Shown: one piece after another, positions 1-8,380 of the stretch
Numbering within the stretch: the first letter of the stretch is position 1
How the letters are laid out: every line of letters begins with the position of its first letter
Origin: Symbiodinium microadriaticum
Lineage: Eukaryota; Sar; Dinophyceae; Suessiales; Symbiodiniaceae
DNA length: 64,000 bases
Direction of reading: 5' to 3'
Assembly: GCA_001939145.1 (NCBI GenBank)
Contig: LSRX01000065.1
Coordinates: 395,384-459,383 of the forward strand
Notes under the pieces: generated by a model
Told to the model about the DNA's origin: nothing
The model's database searches: none
The model's input: only the letters and a program-made list of their open reading frames with translations
Translations under genes and position numbers: made by a program

Positions 1-83
1 ACGCAAAGAACTGGAGCCAATTCCTTTTTGCCACCGGCTTCACAAGATCTCGCCATATGCCAGACTTCTAAGCAGCTGCCCAT
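1..83 (-). CDS. Candidate exon, unknown protein (runs off the left edge)
   Basis: The minus strand is open from an ATG at about 83 to the window edge, reading MGSCLEVWHMARSC and then a Gly-Gly-Lys-Lys stretch. It follows directly on a CCCTAAA tract, the usual position of exons in this window. The frame has no repeat content. It is short and truncated, so coding status is uncertain and no family is recognised. Confidence 0.28.
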   Translation of the reverse strand, partial: MGSCLEVWHMARSCEAGGKKELAPVLC

Positions 84-249
84 TGGGGGTTTTAGGGGTT
101 GGGTCTCAGGGCTTAGGGTTTAGAGTTTAGGGTTTAGGTTTTAGGAATTAGGGTTTAGGGCTCTTGCTAGGGGGGTTAACTTACCATAATAAGGAAACCA
201 TATTATTTACTATAGATCCCTATTATAAGGTAACTTAAATCTAAATCCC

Positions 250-447
250 TTAGAAAGACCAGTTTTCATCCAAGGCTTGGGGGGTTAAGGCTTTAGGCGG
301 AGCTATCCCCAAGGTGGGCGGCTTTTCTTGTCGTCGCATCTTCCCACTGCGCTCCTTAGCAACGCTGCTGGACGCAAGCTGAGAGCCCAAGGCCCGAAAT
401 ACAGCCACGGCTAGGTAAATCACGCATAACAGACCCAGAGGGTGCAC
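250..447 (-). CDS. Candidate exon with hydrophobic N-terminal segment, unknown
   Basis: An open frame of about 65 codons with a hydrophobic start (GLLCVIYLAVAVF) followed by a basic segment (AKERSGKMRRQEKPP). That is the layout of a signal peptide or a membrane anchor with a basic tail. The first codon of the open stretch is GTG, with an in-frame TGA just upstream, so the true 5' boundary is probably a splice acceptor or there is another start. The last dozen codons are Pro/Leu-rich and may run into intron. No family recognised. Confidence 0.33.
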   Translation of the reverse strand: MHPLGLLCVIYLAVAVFRALGSQLASSSVAKERSGKMRRQEKPPTLGIAPPKALTPQALDENWSF

Positions 448-660
448 ATATCATAGACTACCGAAAGGAAGTCCCGAAAAAAAATAATAGGGATGGCCTT
501 TTGGGACCTCATTCCATGATGGTAGTGTGTATAGCCCCTCTGGGAAAGGAAATCAGGAACAACTCCCTATTTACACGTGGCCGGGAGTTTTATCTACAGA
601 ACTTGAAACGAGTTTTGATGTTTACTTTAGAGCTTGATGCTTAGGGTCCTGGTTTAGAAA

Positions 661-776
661 CCCTAAACCCTAAACCCCAAATCCTAAACCCTAAACCCTA
701 AACCCAAAATCCTAAACCCTAAACCCTAAACCCTAAATCCTAAACCCTAAACCCTAAAGCCTAAACCCTAAACCGT
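661..776. repeat. CCCTAAA telomere-type array
   Basis: About fifteen units of CCCTAAA with single-base variants (AATCCTAAACC, AAAGCCTAAACC). This is the complement of TTTAGGG, the telomere repeat of dinoflagellates and plants. It is internal and degenerate, so it is not a chromosome end. Similar shorter tracts occur every few hundred bases throughout the window. Confidence 0.85.
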
Positions 777-880
777 TCATGGCCCCAAAATACACAAACT
801 CTGCTTCCCAGCTACCGGCACTCGCGATTAAAGTCGGATGCATTGGCTCAGTCACTGCCCCATTCCTCCTCTCTCTTTTC

Positions 881-1035
881 TTCAAGAAACCGGGGAAAGA
901 ACCCTACGTTCATCCTTTCTCTAAAAGTCTCTTTTGTTCAAGAAGCCGGGAAAAGAACTTAAGTTCACACTTTCTCTAAAAGTGGAACAAACAAGGTAAC
1001 AGAAAAGTTAAAAGCTCTCCCATGGGCTGCCCAAG
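881..1035. repeat. Family U repeat (two related copies, internal tandem)
   Basis: Contains two diverged copies of a unit of about 55 bp beginning ttcaagaa..ccggg and ending tttctctaaaagt. The same material, including the ctcccatgggctgc tail, recurs at 6118-6200. The plus-strand open frame across 779-979 is therefore read from a repeat and is not a gene. Confidence 0.55.
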
Positions 1036-1213
1036 TCCTCGTCGGCGACTCCCAAATCAGCACCATCTGGTAGGATAAGCCTTGCTGCCCAGATCTACAA
1101 AGGTTCCGGGTACATAATTTTCTCACGACGAAAAGGCTTGTGGGGGTTTTAGGGTTCAGGGGTTTGGGGTTTGGGGTTTAGGGTTTCTGGTGCTATTCGG
1201 TAAAAACTAATAA

Positions 1214-1321
1214 ATGACGGGACCCGACAACGAAGCGGGCACGAGGCACTATTACTCGATGGGTCTGAACAACTGTCTCAACATGATAAACTGTGCGGTC
1301 CTACTTGGAAACCGACCCTAA
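1214..1321 (+). CDS. Candidate short coding exon ending in a CCCTAAA-derived stop
   Basis: From ATG the frame reads MTGPDNEAGTRHYYSMGLNN and on for 35 codons, with normal codon and amino-acid use. It stops at a TAA that is part of the first CCCTAAA unit of the following tract. It could equally be an exon whose real donor lies a little upstream of the repeat. No family recognised. Confidence 0.32.
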   Translation: MTGPDNEAGTRHYYSMGLNNCLNMINCAVLLGNRP

Positions 1322-1645
1322 ACCCTAAACCATTTTAGGGGTTTAGGGTTTAGGGTTTAGTGCTTAGGATGTTTTGACAGATATGGCGACTTTCAATCCT
1401 CTGTAGGCTTTGCAGCTTGAAGCCCTTAACTTAAACCCTCACTTTATTAAACCGTGAACCCTAGACCGCACCTGAGCCTATAAGAGGACCTGCCGTTTTA
1501 CTGGTTCATCTTCTGGCTTCCTTAAGCAAAATCCTGCAAAAGGTTTGCTGCTTGAAACGAGCTGAAGGTAAACTCTAAGCCTAAACCCTGAACCCTAAAC
1601 CCTAATTCAACCCGGAACCCTCAAACCCAATCCTTAAGTCCCTTC

Positions 1646-1838
1646 CCAAAGGGTCCTAGGTACTGTTATGGGGCATACTTCCCCAAATCACAAATAGTAA
1701 TTCCCATTATAGAAACCCTACATTCTACTATATACCCAAAGGGTCCAAGGACCTAGTAATCATATACTCTCCCAAATAGGAACCTACATAACTACTATCC
1801 GAAACCTAAGTACCTAATGATTGGGTCCTTTGGACCCT
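1646..1838. mobile_element. MITE family I (two overlapping copies)
   Basis: Starts cccaaagggtcctaggta and has the inverted end ggacccttt. The internal segment includes actgttatgggg and acattctactatata. Other copies lie at 3858-3963, 46269-46320 (half), 47521-47640 and 58905-58990. It is about 105 bp, AT-rich inside, with palindromic ends and no coding capacity. Confidence 0.6.
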
Positions 1839-1839
1839 T

Positions 1840-1952
1840 ACTTGGAGGTTCATGGGTAGTTATAAGTGCAGTTATAAGTAGGGTAACTATAAATATAACC
1901 CATATTAGGGGACTTATAACCCTACTTATAACTACCCATGAACCTCCAAGTA
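1840..1952. mobile_element. MITE family B
   Basis: A near-perfect palindrome bounded by cttggaggttcatgggtagt and its complement, about 113 bp. Other copies are at 6902-7027 (inside an ankyrin gene), 8993-9160 (rearranged) and 12352-12456 (right part). It is too short to encode a transposase and is presumably mobilised in trans. Confidence 0.65.
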
Positions 1953-2394
1953 GGGCCCCTAAACCCTAAACCCTAAACCCTAAACCGGATAGGTACCTTG
2001 GACCCTTTGGGATTGAAAGGAACCCACAAAGTGGGAGTTAGGATTAGGGGGACCCTTGGGGATATAGACCCTCTCAATAAGGTCCCCTTTAAGAGAGCCA
2101 CAAGTAGGGATCAGAAGGGTCCCCTTTATATAAGGGTCTCCCTAATACTACCTAGGACAAAGGAGACCCCTACCGGAACCTGGATTGTGAAAGAAACCCG
2201 ACAGCTTCTCAAGCTGGAACCCTAAACCCCAAAGCCTGAAAGCCCTGAAAGAAACCCTTTTAAAGGAACCTTTTAAAGGGGTTTTTAGGGGTTCAGGGGT
2301 TTTAGGGCTTTAGGAATTTAATCGTTTTAGGGTTTAGGGTTTAGAGTTTCGGTTTAGGGTTAGGGTTTAGGGCCTTTTAGGGTAAACGAACCCC

Positions 2395-2510
2395 TCAAGG
2401 AACAGAGTCGAATTGAAGCACCGAGGGACTCCTCAGTCACCCATGCCTGCACGCGCTGTGACAGAAGCGGCACAAATTCTCTCGGCCTGGGCCGGCTTAG
2501 GGTTTGGGGC
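2395..2510. other. Coding-potential island, strand unresolved
   Basis: A non-repeat island between TTTAGGG tracts. The plus strand is open, reading EPLKEQSRIEAPRDSS and on through a CTRC motif. The minus strand is also open, with AERICAASVTARAG. Neither strand has decisive splice sites, so I make no gene call. Confidence 0.25.
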
Positions 2511-2516
2511 CCTCAA

Positions 2517-2750
2517 CTTACCCTAAACCCCTAAACCCCTAAACCCCTAAACCCCTAAACCCTTAAACCTATACACCCCTAAACCCTCCAACCCTAAACC
2601 CTAAAACCTTAAACCCCTAAACGCTTAACCCCTAAACCCCTGAACCCCTAAAGCGCTAAACCCCTAAACCCCTAAACCCCCAAACCCCTAAACCCCTAAA
2701 CCCCAAAACCCCTAAACCCCTAAACCCCACAACCGCTACACCCTCAACCC
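2517..2750. repeat. CCCTAAA array, 7-8 bp unit
   Basis: About thirty units, mostly the 8-bp form CCCCTAAA, with scattered substitutions. The 8-bp form is common in this window alongside the 7-bp form. Confidence 0.85.
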
Positions 2751-2848
2751 TGGGTCGGCTTGGGGTTCGGGCTTTAGGGTTTCGAGTTTAGGGTCGATCC
2801 GAATTCTGGTAGGGCTTAGGGCCGTGTAGGACTTAGGTTTAGGGCCTC

Positions 2849-3066
2849 AGGTTAAAGGAAACTACAGGTGGAGAGTTTAGGGTTTAGGGTTTAGGGTTTA
2901 AGGTATTTAGGGTTTAGGGTATTTAAGGTTTAGGGTATTTAGGGTTTAGGATATTTAGGGTTTAGGGTTTAGGGTATAACGGGCTTTGATAAGGCTCCTA
3001 TAAGATATATAGACCTTCTATAAGGCTCCTGTAACGGTAACTACCCACCTGAAAATGTCCTAGACT
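2849..3066. mobile_element. MITE family M copy with an expanded internal TTTAGGG array
   Basis: The ends (aaaggaaactacaggtgg and gcctgaaaatgtcctagac) match copies at 9910-10042, 11037-11165, 11884-12006 and 51990-52120. In those copies one TTTAGGG unit sits about 25 bp in from the left end. Here the same point carries about 90 bp of TTTAGGG and TTTAGGGTA variants, so the array grew inside the element. Confidence 0.65.
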
Positions 3067-3093
3067 CAGGGTGAACAATGGGGCTTCAAGAAT

Positions 3094-3222
3094 CGACAGC
3101 CTGCACGGTGGATGGTATAAACCCTGCATTACCCACAATCAGGAATAGACCATAATTCCCATAGTTTAGGGTCCTGAAGGTAATGCAGGATTCAAATCAT
3201 TAACCGTAGTTGTGCACTCTAC
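3094..3222. mobile_element. MITE family C, diverged
   Basis: Left end ggtggatggtataaaccctg and right end aaatcattaaccgtag match family C (terminal TTGATGATATAAATCCTGCA). Forward orientation. Confidence 0.6.
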
Positions 3223-3349
3223 ATACGCCAAATCGACCCAGTATGGCATGGAGCCTATCCTATACCCGGAGCAATGCCCTGCATCGGTCAAAATTCCCAC
3301 CGTCAACTGAGCTCGCGAAACAACCTAGGATCCTAAACTCATAAGATCA

Positions 3350-3575
3350 ACTAGCTTACATGACAGGCAAGCTGAAGGCAACTCTTCAAACGGCCAAAAA
3401 AAAGCGAACGATCAAAAACAAACTAAACAGCAACTCGAAGCAAACGACAACCCGCAAGCCAAGTAACCAAAAAGAACCGAATTCAGCATCGACTAACCAC
3501 TACAAAGAACGAATGCGGAAACAGCGCAACATCGAACGATCGTTACAAAATACAAATTCCAAAACCAGCATTTGC
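3350..3575 (+). other. A-rich, T-poor island with a Lys/Asn/Thr-rich open frame
   Basis: About 210 bp with very few T on the plus strand, which is unlike the rest of the window. It is open for 78 codons from an ATG at 3360 (KKKRTIKNKLNSNSKQ). The composition alone would keep the frame open, so it may not be a gene. I see no splice support. Confidence 0.25.
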
Positions 3576-3628
3576 ATCAGAACCCCTAAACCCTAAACCC
3601 TAAACCCTAAAACCCTAAACCTATCGAC

Positions 3629-3683
3629 CTGCACATCAATGCGTGGTAGTGGAGAACCAGTTGTTCCAACTCTCGGCCGTCGA
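3629..3683 (-). CDS. Internal exon, unknown protein
   Basis: A 55-bp exon bounded by acceptor ttttgttag and donor GTCGAT (after TGCAG). It reads DGRELEQLVLHYHALMCR, a protein-like helical segment. CCCTAAA tract flanks it on the 3' side, as for other exons here. No partner exon was assigned. Confidence 0.4.
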
Positions 3684-3857
3684 CTAACAAAATGACACAC
3701 CTACAGAGGTTTAGGGGTTTAGGGCCTTTAGGGGTTTAGGGGTTTAGGGCCTTTAGGGTTTTAGGGGTTTAGTGCTTAAGGGATGTGTGCGGTTTGAAAA
3801 CCCCTTGAGTTATACAGGAATAGGAATGAAACACACACTAGTCCGACGGAGCACGAA

Positions 3858-3963
3858 CCCAAAGGGTCCTAGGTACTGTTATGGGGAATACTTCCCTAAA
3901 TCATAATAGTAACGCCTAATATAGAAACCCTACATTCTACCATTTAGGTACTTAGGACCCTTT
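3858..3963. mobile_element. MITE family I
   Basis: Bounded by cccaaagggtcctaggta and ggtacttaggaccctttggg, about 106 bp, palindromic ends. Confidence 0.6.
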
Positions 3964-4099
3964 GGGGAAGCCACCCGAGCAAGCAAGAGCCACCTGGTGC
4001 AATCCAATGCTAAGTAGCTGATGTAGAGACATTAATAATTGGAACAGGGTTTTGGGGGCATATTGTACTATGATTATAATAAGGACCCCCCCCCAAAAA

Positions 4100-4126
4100 A
4101 AAAAAAATATATATATATATATATAG
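4100..4126. repeat. Poly-C/A plus (AT)n microsatellite
   Basis: A run of C, then A, then about ten AT dinucleotides. Confidence 0.7.
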
Positions 4127-4200
4127 GTAATTATTAAGGCTCCTATATCAGTCCCAACTCTCTTCTCCAGTAACCCGGCCCAAACTAATCAAACTGTTCA

Positions 4201-4303
4201 AGCATGTACCTGGGACTCTAGTTTACCTACAAGTTTGTGGGTTCCACCCGTTAGTTAAGGTGTAGTGGCGCTAAACTGCAGGTAAAGGGAGTTACAGGTA
4301 AGG
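4201..4303. mobile_element. MITE family O
   Basis: Shares tgtacctgggactct at the left and ctgcaggtaaagggagttac at the right with 49073-49167. It is about 100 bp and the second copy lies within an intron. Confidence 0.5.
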
Positions 4304-4314
4304 TCCTTAATGGT

Positions 4315-4447
4315 TTAAAAGTTCTCCCATTGTCTAAGTAAGCAAAGGAGCAAGCAAGGCTCCAGCGACTTCGTTTGGGCGGCGTAGTCCCGATGCAAAA
4401 ACTCGACGTTCGGTAGGATTCGGTCACGGTCTGGCAGGGTGTCGCGT
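4315..4447 (-). CDS. Terminal exon, unknown protein
   Basis: Acceptor ggggctaag then an open frame of 44 codons to TAA: RDTLPDRDRILPNVEFLHRD, then a Leu/Cys-rich tail (LEPCLLLCLLRQWENF). It lies between a family H copy and family O element. Residue use is protein-like and the other strand is not. No family recognised. Confidence 0.45.
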
Positions 4448-4459
4448 CTTAGCCCCGAA

Positions 4460-4720
4460 GCTCCATGTACCCATATAGTATATATAAATATAAATATAAA
4501 CATAAATATAAATGTAAAAACAGTATATATATATATATATATAAATTCGGCCTTAAAGCGCTCCAGCGGTTGACCATAATTCCCATACAATAGGGTCCTT
4601 GAAGTAATGCAGGATATGTGTGTATATATATATATATGTGTATATCATCAACATGATGTGTAAAACCTTAAAGCCTGAGTATATGCTATATAGGTACGCT
4701 GAGCCTTGGAGTAAGAAGCT
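4460..4720. mobile_element. MITE family H copy interrupted by AT microsatellites and a family C half
   Basis: Left end ctccatgtacccatatagta and right end gagtatatgctatataggta match the H-type copy at 45464-45615. Between them are (ATAAAT)n and (AT)n runs and a family C fragment (aattcccata..gtaatgcaggat). Confidence 0.4.
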
Positions 4721-5006
4721 GTAGGCTCAAAGCCTAAAACCGTTTTCGTGGTTCGGGGTCTATGGTTTCGTGCATTGGGGAGCTGTATCGGTTTGTGAAC
4801 CAGGGTCTTTATATGTAAGATTTAGAAGCCGTTCTGAACGTGGTTTCAGATGCCCCATGGATACCGAAACCCTAAACCCTACATCCTAGACCCTGAACCC
4901 TAAACCGAAATACCAGACCAGGAGCAAAGCCAATGTCTGTTCAACGAAATGCTCGAGGGTTGGGGATACGGGTTCTGAACTTGCGCAAAGGAGGGATGCA
5001 ATCCTT

Positions 5007-5107
5007 TCCTTGCTTCCGGAATATGCCAGGGAAATAGAAGGTTAAACTTTCAGATTGAATTGTAGGAGCCCAAAAAGGTTTTAAGATTGGGTATTTGGAG
5101 AACTAAA
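5007..5107. mobile_element. MITE family F
   Basis: Shows the family F core ccagggaaatagaaggttaa, then ctttcagatt and ggagaactaa, about 101 bp. Family F starts CTTACTTCCCCAATA and ends TATTGGAGAACTAAG. All copies in the window lie in this same orientation. Confidence 0.65.
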
Positions 5108-5127
5108 CAATTAGACGGAGCCTGAGT

Positions 5128-5187
5128 TTAGGAGAGTCGTCTCCTTAGAAAGAGGATATCTCGGCGTTCTTCTGTCTCTAGGGCTTC
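5128..5187 (-). CDS. Terminal exon, Glu/Arg-rich, unknown
   Basis: Acceptor tgtgctgag then GAAGCCCTAGAG and on to a TAA. The frame reads EALETEERRDILFLRRRLS and is strongly charged. Direct neighbours are family F at 5007-5107 and a TTTAGGG unit upstream. It is too short to classify. Confidence 0.4.
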   Translation of the reverse strand, partial: EALETEERRDILFLRRRLS

Positions 5188-5245
5188 CTCAGCACAGAAC
5201 CCTAAACCGTGGCTGCACCCTAAAGAACCTACCTTTTTAGGGTTC

Positions 5246-5246
5246 N
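5246..5246. other. Single ambiguous base (N)
   Basis: One N within a TTTAGGG-like unit. It affects any frame called across it. Confidence 0.95.
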
Positions 5247-5292
5247 TGGGGTTAAGGTATGCATTATGCACACCACGAAACCCCAAACCCTA

Positions 5293-5413
5293 CTTGGAGG
5301 ATCATGGGGCTTAGTGAGTAAGGCTATAGATACCCTAATTGGGTTAAAAGTAATGATAAGTATAGCTACCTTAACTGTAACCGTAGTTACTAAATCCGAC
5401 GATCCTTTAAGTA
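5293..5413. mobile_element. MITE family D
   Basis: Left end cttggaggatcatggggctt and right end gatcctttaagta are inverted repeats. Other copies are at 33547-33637, 54594-54709, 57062-57172, 61274-61397 and 63050-63160, with fragments at 13906, 17884, 44762 and 47221. Confidence 0.65.
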
Positions 5414-5426
5414 ACAGTTCTAAACC

Positions 5427-5510
5427 CAAACAAAGCCCATGCAGCTTCGATTTGTGAAGTGCAGGGCGTGGCGGCTCCCAAAACACTTCTTCCCTAATGC
5501 AGCTTTGGTA
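5427..5510 (-). CDS. Candidate exon, frame uncertain
   Basis: Acceptor gcattag followed by an open stretch readable as REEVFWEPPRPALHKSKLHG or, in another frame, GRSVLGAATPCTSQ. A GTAAGT lies 53 bp upstream but would leave an implausibly short intron. Coding is likely, but the frame is not settled. Confidence 0.3.
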
Positions 5511-5616
5511 TGAGTCTTTGCTTCAGTAGCTCGCTACTTACCAAAGAACTGCTACAGCCAATCAGAATCATAAGTACGTACCCCGAGCCCTGAATCCTGA
5601 ACTCAAACATATTCTA

Positions 5617-5738
5617 ACATGTGTATATATGTATATATATGTGGTACATATTTTCATTGTGCATGTATGTGTGTGCAAGTATATATATATATATATATAT
5701 ATATGTACATATGTACATATATGTATGTGTGTGTGTGT
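5617..5738. repeat. AT/GT microsatellite
   Basis: A mixture of (ATATGT)n, (AT)n and (GT)n. The several long open frames across it, on both strands, are repeat artefacts. Confidence 0.85.
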
Positions 5739-5939
5739 GTGCGCGTCCGTGTCCTTCGGAGGGGGAGAGCGAAGACTCCATTCCGAGGTTGAGGTCTTCT
5801 TTTGGGCTCATCGGATTGGCGTTGACGGGTTTAGGGCTAAGGGTTTAGGGTTTAGCGGATTAGGGTTTAGGGTTAAGGGTTTAGGGATAAGGGTTTAATG
5901 TGGCTTCGGGCTCAGGACTTGAAACCCCTAAACCCTGCC

Positions 5940-6040
5940 GTCAACTACCACAACCTCCTTTCTGTAGGTTCTCATGAGGAACCTGAACATGGAGCTTATA
6001 GGAGATCTAGAATAAAAGCAGGTTGTGGTAGATTACCTAA
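5940..6040. mobile_element. MITE family Q
   Basis: Left end actaccacaacct, right end aggttgtggtag. Related elements are at 54075-54200 and 59905-60017. It is palindromic, about 100 bp. Confidence 0.5.
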
Positions 6041-6280
6041 ACCTTCCTGAAATTGTTACAGAACCTCTATAGAACGACCGCAGAACCACTTTAAAAAAAC
6101 AACAAAACCCGGACACTCCCTTCTTCAAGAACCGGGCACCCCCAAAATAAACTCAAACTTTCTAAGGTGGAAAAAAAACTCCCATGGGCTGCACAAGGAG
6201 TCATACAGGCTTCGGTAAAAAAGAGACTTCTTAAGAGGCCGTAGTAATCGAGTATAAGCTTTTGAAGTACGAATCTACTT

Positions 6281-6368
6281 ATGGGTAGTTCTCTAAATTA
6301 GGGTCCCTTTTTAGGGTCCTTTTTATAAGTGCCGTACTCTTTTGGGGACCTACTTTAGAGAACTAGCC
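6281..6368. mobile_element. MITE family G
   Basis: Left end gggtagttctctaaattagg and right end tagagaactagcc, with agtgccgtactc inside. Other copies are at 21160-21252, 21782-21887, 26598-26683, 27961-28067, 31773-31876 and 46127-46233. Confidence 0.65.
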
Positions 6369-6440
6369 TTGTGGCACTGAAGGAGCTCTAGCGATATTCG
6401 GTGGAATAGTCCTGGTACAGTCATCATTCAGGCTCTTACT
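6366..6440 (-). CDS. Candidate exon between two MITEs
   Basis: The stretch between family G and family F is open on the minus strand: SLNDDCTRTIPPNIARAPS, then TAG. No recognised family and no firm splice sites. Confidence 0.28.
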
Positions 6441-6541
6441 TCCCCAAGAAGACAGGGAAATAAAAGGTCAAACTTTCAGATTGCTACTAAATTATAAGAG
6501 CCCAACAAATTTATTTGAAGGTTGGGTATTGGAGAACTAAG
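6437..6541. mobile_element. MITE family F
   Basis: Complete copy, cttacttccccaagaagaca to ggtattggagaactaag, same orientation as the other copies. Confidence 0.7.
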
Positions 6542-6682
6542 GGCTTCAGAAGGCAAGCCCAGCCGGAAATGCCATGCCTTATGTCAAAAATGTAGCGATG
6601 GTGGTCACTTCAAGCCCTTATCCTAGGGTTTAGGGCTTAGGGGTTTAGGGTTTAGGGATTCAGGGTTTATAGGGCTTAGCCC

Positions 6683-6784
6683 GAGTCCTAACTGCTCTAG
6701 GACAAAAGATCTCAAACAGCCTCTCTGGTCAGATCTTTTGACACAGCGGGCTCCCGGTCTCAGCTGGTTGTGGAACTCCAGCGT
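6683..6784 (-). CDS. Internal exon, unknown protein
   Basis: Open on the minus strand, reading TLEFHNQLRPGARCVKRSDQ followed by RGCLRSFVLEQ. It ends at a GT donor (gagca then GTTAGG). It lies just downstream of the ankyrin gene's last remnant and may belong to the next gene. The AGATCT inverted pair inside it (aaagatct..agatctttt) is coincidental or structural. Confidence 0.4.
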
Positions 6785-6800
6785 GTTTAGGGTTTAGGGT

Positions 6801-7106
6801 TTATGGTGCGAACTTCTTGACGGAACATTTACAACCAAAATGATGCCGTTCCTGAGCTTCCATGTGGCCCTCTCGAGACGCAAGACACGGGGCGGTGTTG
6901 CCGCTACTTGGAGGTTCATGGGTAGTCATAAGTGGGGTTATCAGTAGGGTAACTATAATTATAACCCATATTAGGGGACTTATAACCCCTCTTACAACTA
7001 CCCCTACCCCACGAACCTCCAAGCAGGGTCGGCTACGCTCTTGTCGGTATCGGCCTCTGGCAGTGCGACATGCACACATCAAAGCTGCCATAGCCGGAGA
7101 CTCCAA
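6801..7106 (-). pseudogene. Ankyrin gene 3' remnant with a second MITE inside
   Basis: On the minus strand the fragments AAMAALMCA, then EADTDKSV, and, after a family B element (6902-7027), GNTAPCLASREGHMEA are all decayed ankyrin repeats. The frame happens to stay open through the MITE to a TAA at 6801, where a CCATAAACCC repeat begins. The helix after TALM is deleted and the LLEAG motif is missing. The likely history is a dead or dying 3' end of the gene at 8380. Confidence 0.55.
6902..7027. mobile_element. MITE family B inserted in the ankyrin remnant
   Basis: Bounded by cttggaggttcatgggtagt and acgaacctccaag. The ankyrin frame continues on both sides (DKSVAD before, SGNTAP after). Confidence 0.7.
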
Positions 7107-7202
7107 AACCTCTTAATTAAGGAAAACATCTTAAATTATGATAGGAACCCTAATAATATTTAAAGTCTATTCCTTAATTAAATTGGCTTTGGAGTCTCTG
7201 GG
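7094..7202. mobile_element. MITE family A inserted in an ankyrin exon
   Basis: Terminal inverted repeats ccggagactccaaaacc and ggctttggagtctctgg. It is flanked by an imperfect duplication CTGCCATA / CTGTCATA, i.e. a target-site duplication of about 8-9 bp with one mismatch. Family A (consensus end CCAGAGACTCCAAAACCCC, about 110 bp) has some 17 copies in the window. Confidence 0.75.
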
Positions 7203-7461
7203 CTGTCATACCTTCAACGTCGCCAAAATTCGTGTCGGCACCGGCATCCAAGAGTACCCGAGCAACTTCATCATGGCCAAGCAAAGAGGCCAATATCAGC
7301 ACTGTGAAGCCGTCGTTGCTGGCCGATGTTTTGTCGACACCGGCCTCCAGGAGCAAACGAACAACTTTAACATGGCCTCTGATAGAAGCCAGCATCAGCG
7401 CTGTGCAACCATCATCGTCCGCCAAGCTTTTGTCAACATTAGCCTCCAGCATCAAGCGCAC
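7203..7461 (-). pseudogene. Ubiquitin-like/ankyrin gene, second ankyrin segment
   Basis: In the shifted frame, about three repeats: GCTALMLASIRGHVKVVRLL, then GFTVLILASLLGHDEVARVL, then the start of a third (VEGMTA). The third is cut by a family A MITE. The coding sequence resumes on the far side as MAALMCA, so residues MTA/MAA are duplicated by the insertion's target site. Together with the frameshift this marks the copy as a probable pseudogene. Confidence 0.65.
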
Positions 7462-7903
7462 AAGAGCAAACGGGCAACTTCATCACGGCCAAGTTCAGAA
7501 GCCACTATCAGCGCTGTAGAGCCGCTATTGTCGGCCGAATTCTTGTCGACACCGGCCTCCAAGAGCAAACGAACAACTTTAACATGGCCACTGATAGAAG
7601 CCATGATTAGGGCTGTTTCACCATCGAAGTCGCGGCAAGCCCCCACGTTCATGTCGGCGTCAGCCTCCAGGAGCAAGCGCACAACTTCAATGTGGCCGCA
7701 GCGAGACGCATACATCAAAGCTGTCAGACCCGCGCCAAGAAAGTTCTTGTTGGCACCGGCTTCCAAGAGCAACCCCACAATCGCAGCGTAGCCTCTTGCA
7801 GAAGCCCGCAGCAGTGGACTGAGCCTATCATTATCAAGCAATTCTGGGCCCTCTGGGTGAAGTGGCTGCTGCAGCATGGCCTCAACCTGGTGGCTTCCAT
7901 TAA
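7455..7903 (-). CDS. Ubiquitin-like/ankyrin-repeat protein, exon 2 (ankyrin repeats)
   Basis: Begins with VEAMLQQPLHPEG, the linker seen before the first repeat in this family, then about four ankyrin repeats carrying the signatures GLTALMYASRCGHIEVVRLL and GSTALIVASELG. At about 7455 the frame runs into a stop (ARLLLCA then TGA), while the next frame continues with VRLMLEANVDKS. This is a frameshift with loss of most of one repeat, probably from slippage between neighbouring repeats. If no unseen short intron rescues it, the gene is broken here. Confidence 0.7.
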
Positions 7904-8103
7904 CTACAAAACACGTAGAAGAATCGTGAACAGGCGAGCCTTTCAAGCTGAGGGTTATTGAGGGTTGCTACACCCTAAACCTTAGAACCCGAAAATCCGA
8001 CAATGCCTCAAAGAAGTATGTCCTAAAGGTTAAGGATAAGCCTTACCCTATACATCGAAAGAGTTCGGGGGTGGAGTGGGATCACCGGCCTCGGTCGTGT
8101 CAC

Positions 8104-8380
8104 CGTCTGTTGTGGTGGCAGCCAGCATCTGGTTCGCTTGCATCTCGGAGGCCGTGAGATATGGAAGCAGGACCACTTCAACGTCCATGGGCGTGTCGAC
8201 TTTGGCAGAGTCATCTAGAGGCTTGCCACGGAAGAGAAGTCTTTGCCTGAATCGGGAGGGCAATCCGTGCACCACATGTAGTCGCTGCTTCAGTGCCTTC
8301 ACGGTACAGTCAGAAGCAACCAACCCAGCCACGGGTATGCTAGCCACCTCTTGCCCTGAGATCATCCTGATGTGCAGCAT
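8104..8380 (-). CDS. Ubiquitin-like/ankyrin-repeat protein, exon 1 (ubiquitin-like domain)
   Basis: The ATG at 8380 begins MLHIRMISGQEVASIPV, followed by KALKQRLHVVHGLPSRFRQR and DTPMDVEVVLLPY, the three-strand/helix layout of a ubiquitin-like domain of about 75 residues. This N-terminal module ahead of ankyrin repeats is characteristic of large Symbiodiniaceae gene families. The exon ends at a GT donor (ACAGACG then GTGACA). Joining to the acceptor at 7904 (ttttgtag) keeps the frame through VNGSHQVEAMLQQPL. The likely role is protein-protein binding. The substrate is unknown. Start choice: the ATG matches the usual family start, and an upstream TTG is in frame but unlikely. Confidence 0.75.

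Noticed and set aside
661-776. True telomere
   Set aside because: Tracts are short and degenerate, occur in both orientations and have genes on both sides, so they are interstitial.
779-979. 66-codon frame
   Set aside because: It is read from a repeated sequence (family U) that also occurs at 6118-6200.
7138-7791. 217-codon and other plus-strand frames over the ankyrin gene
   Set aside because: They are antisense shadows of the minus-strand ankyrin repeats.
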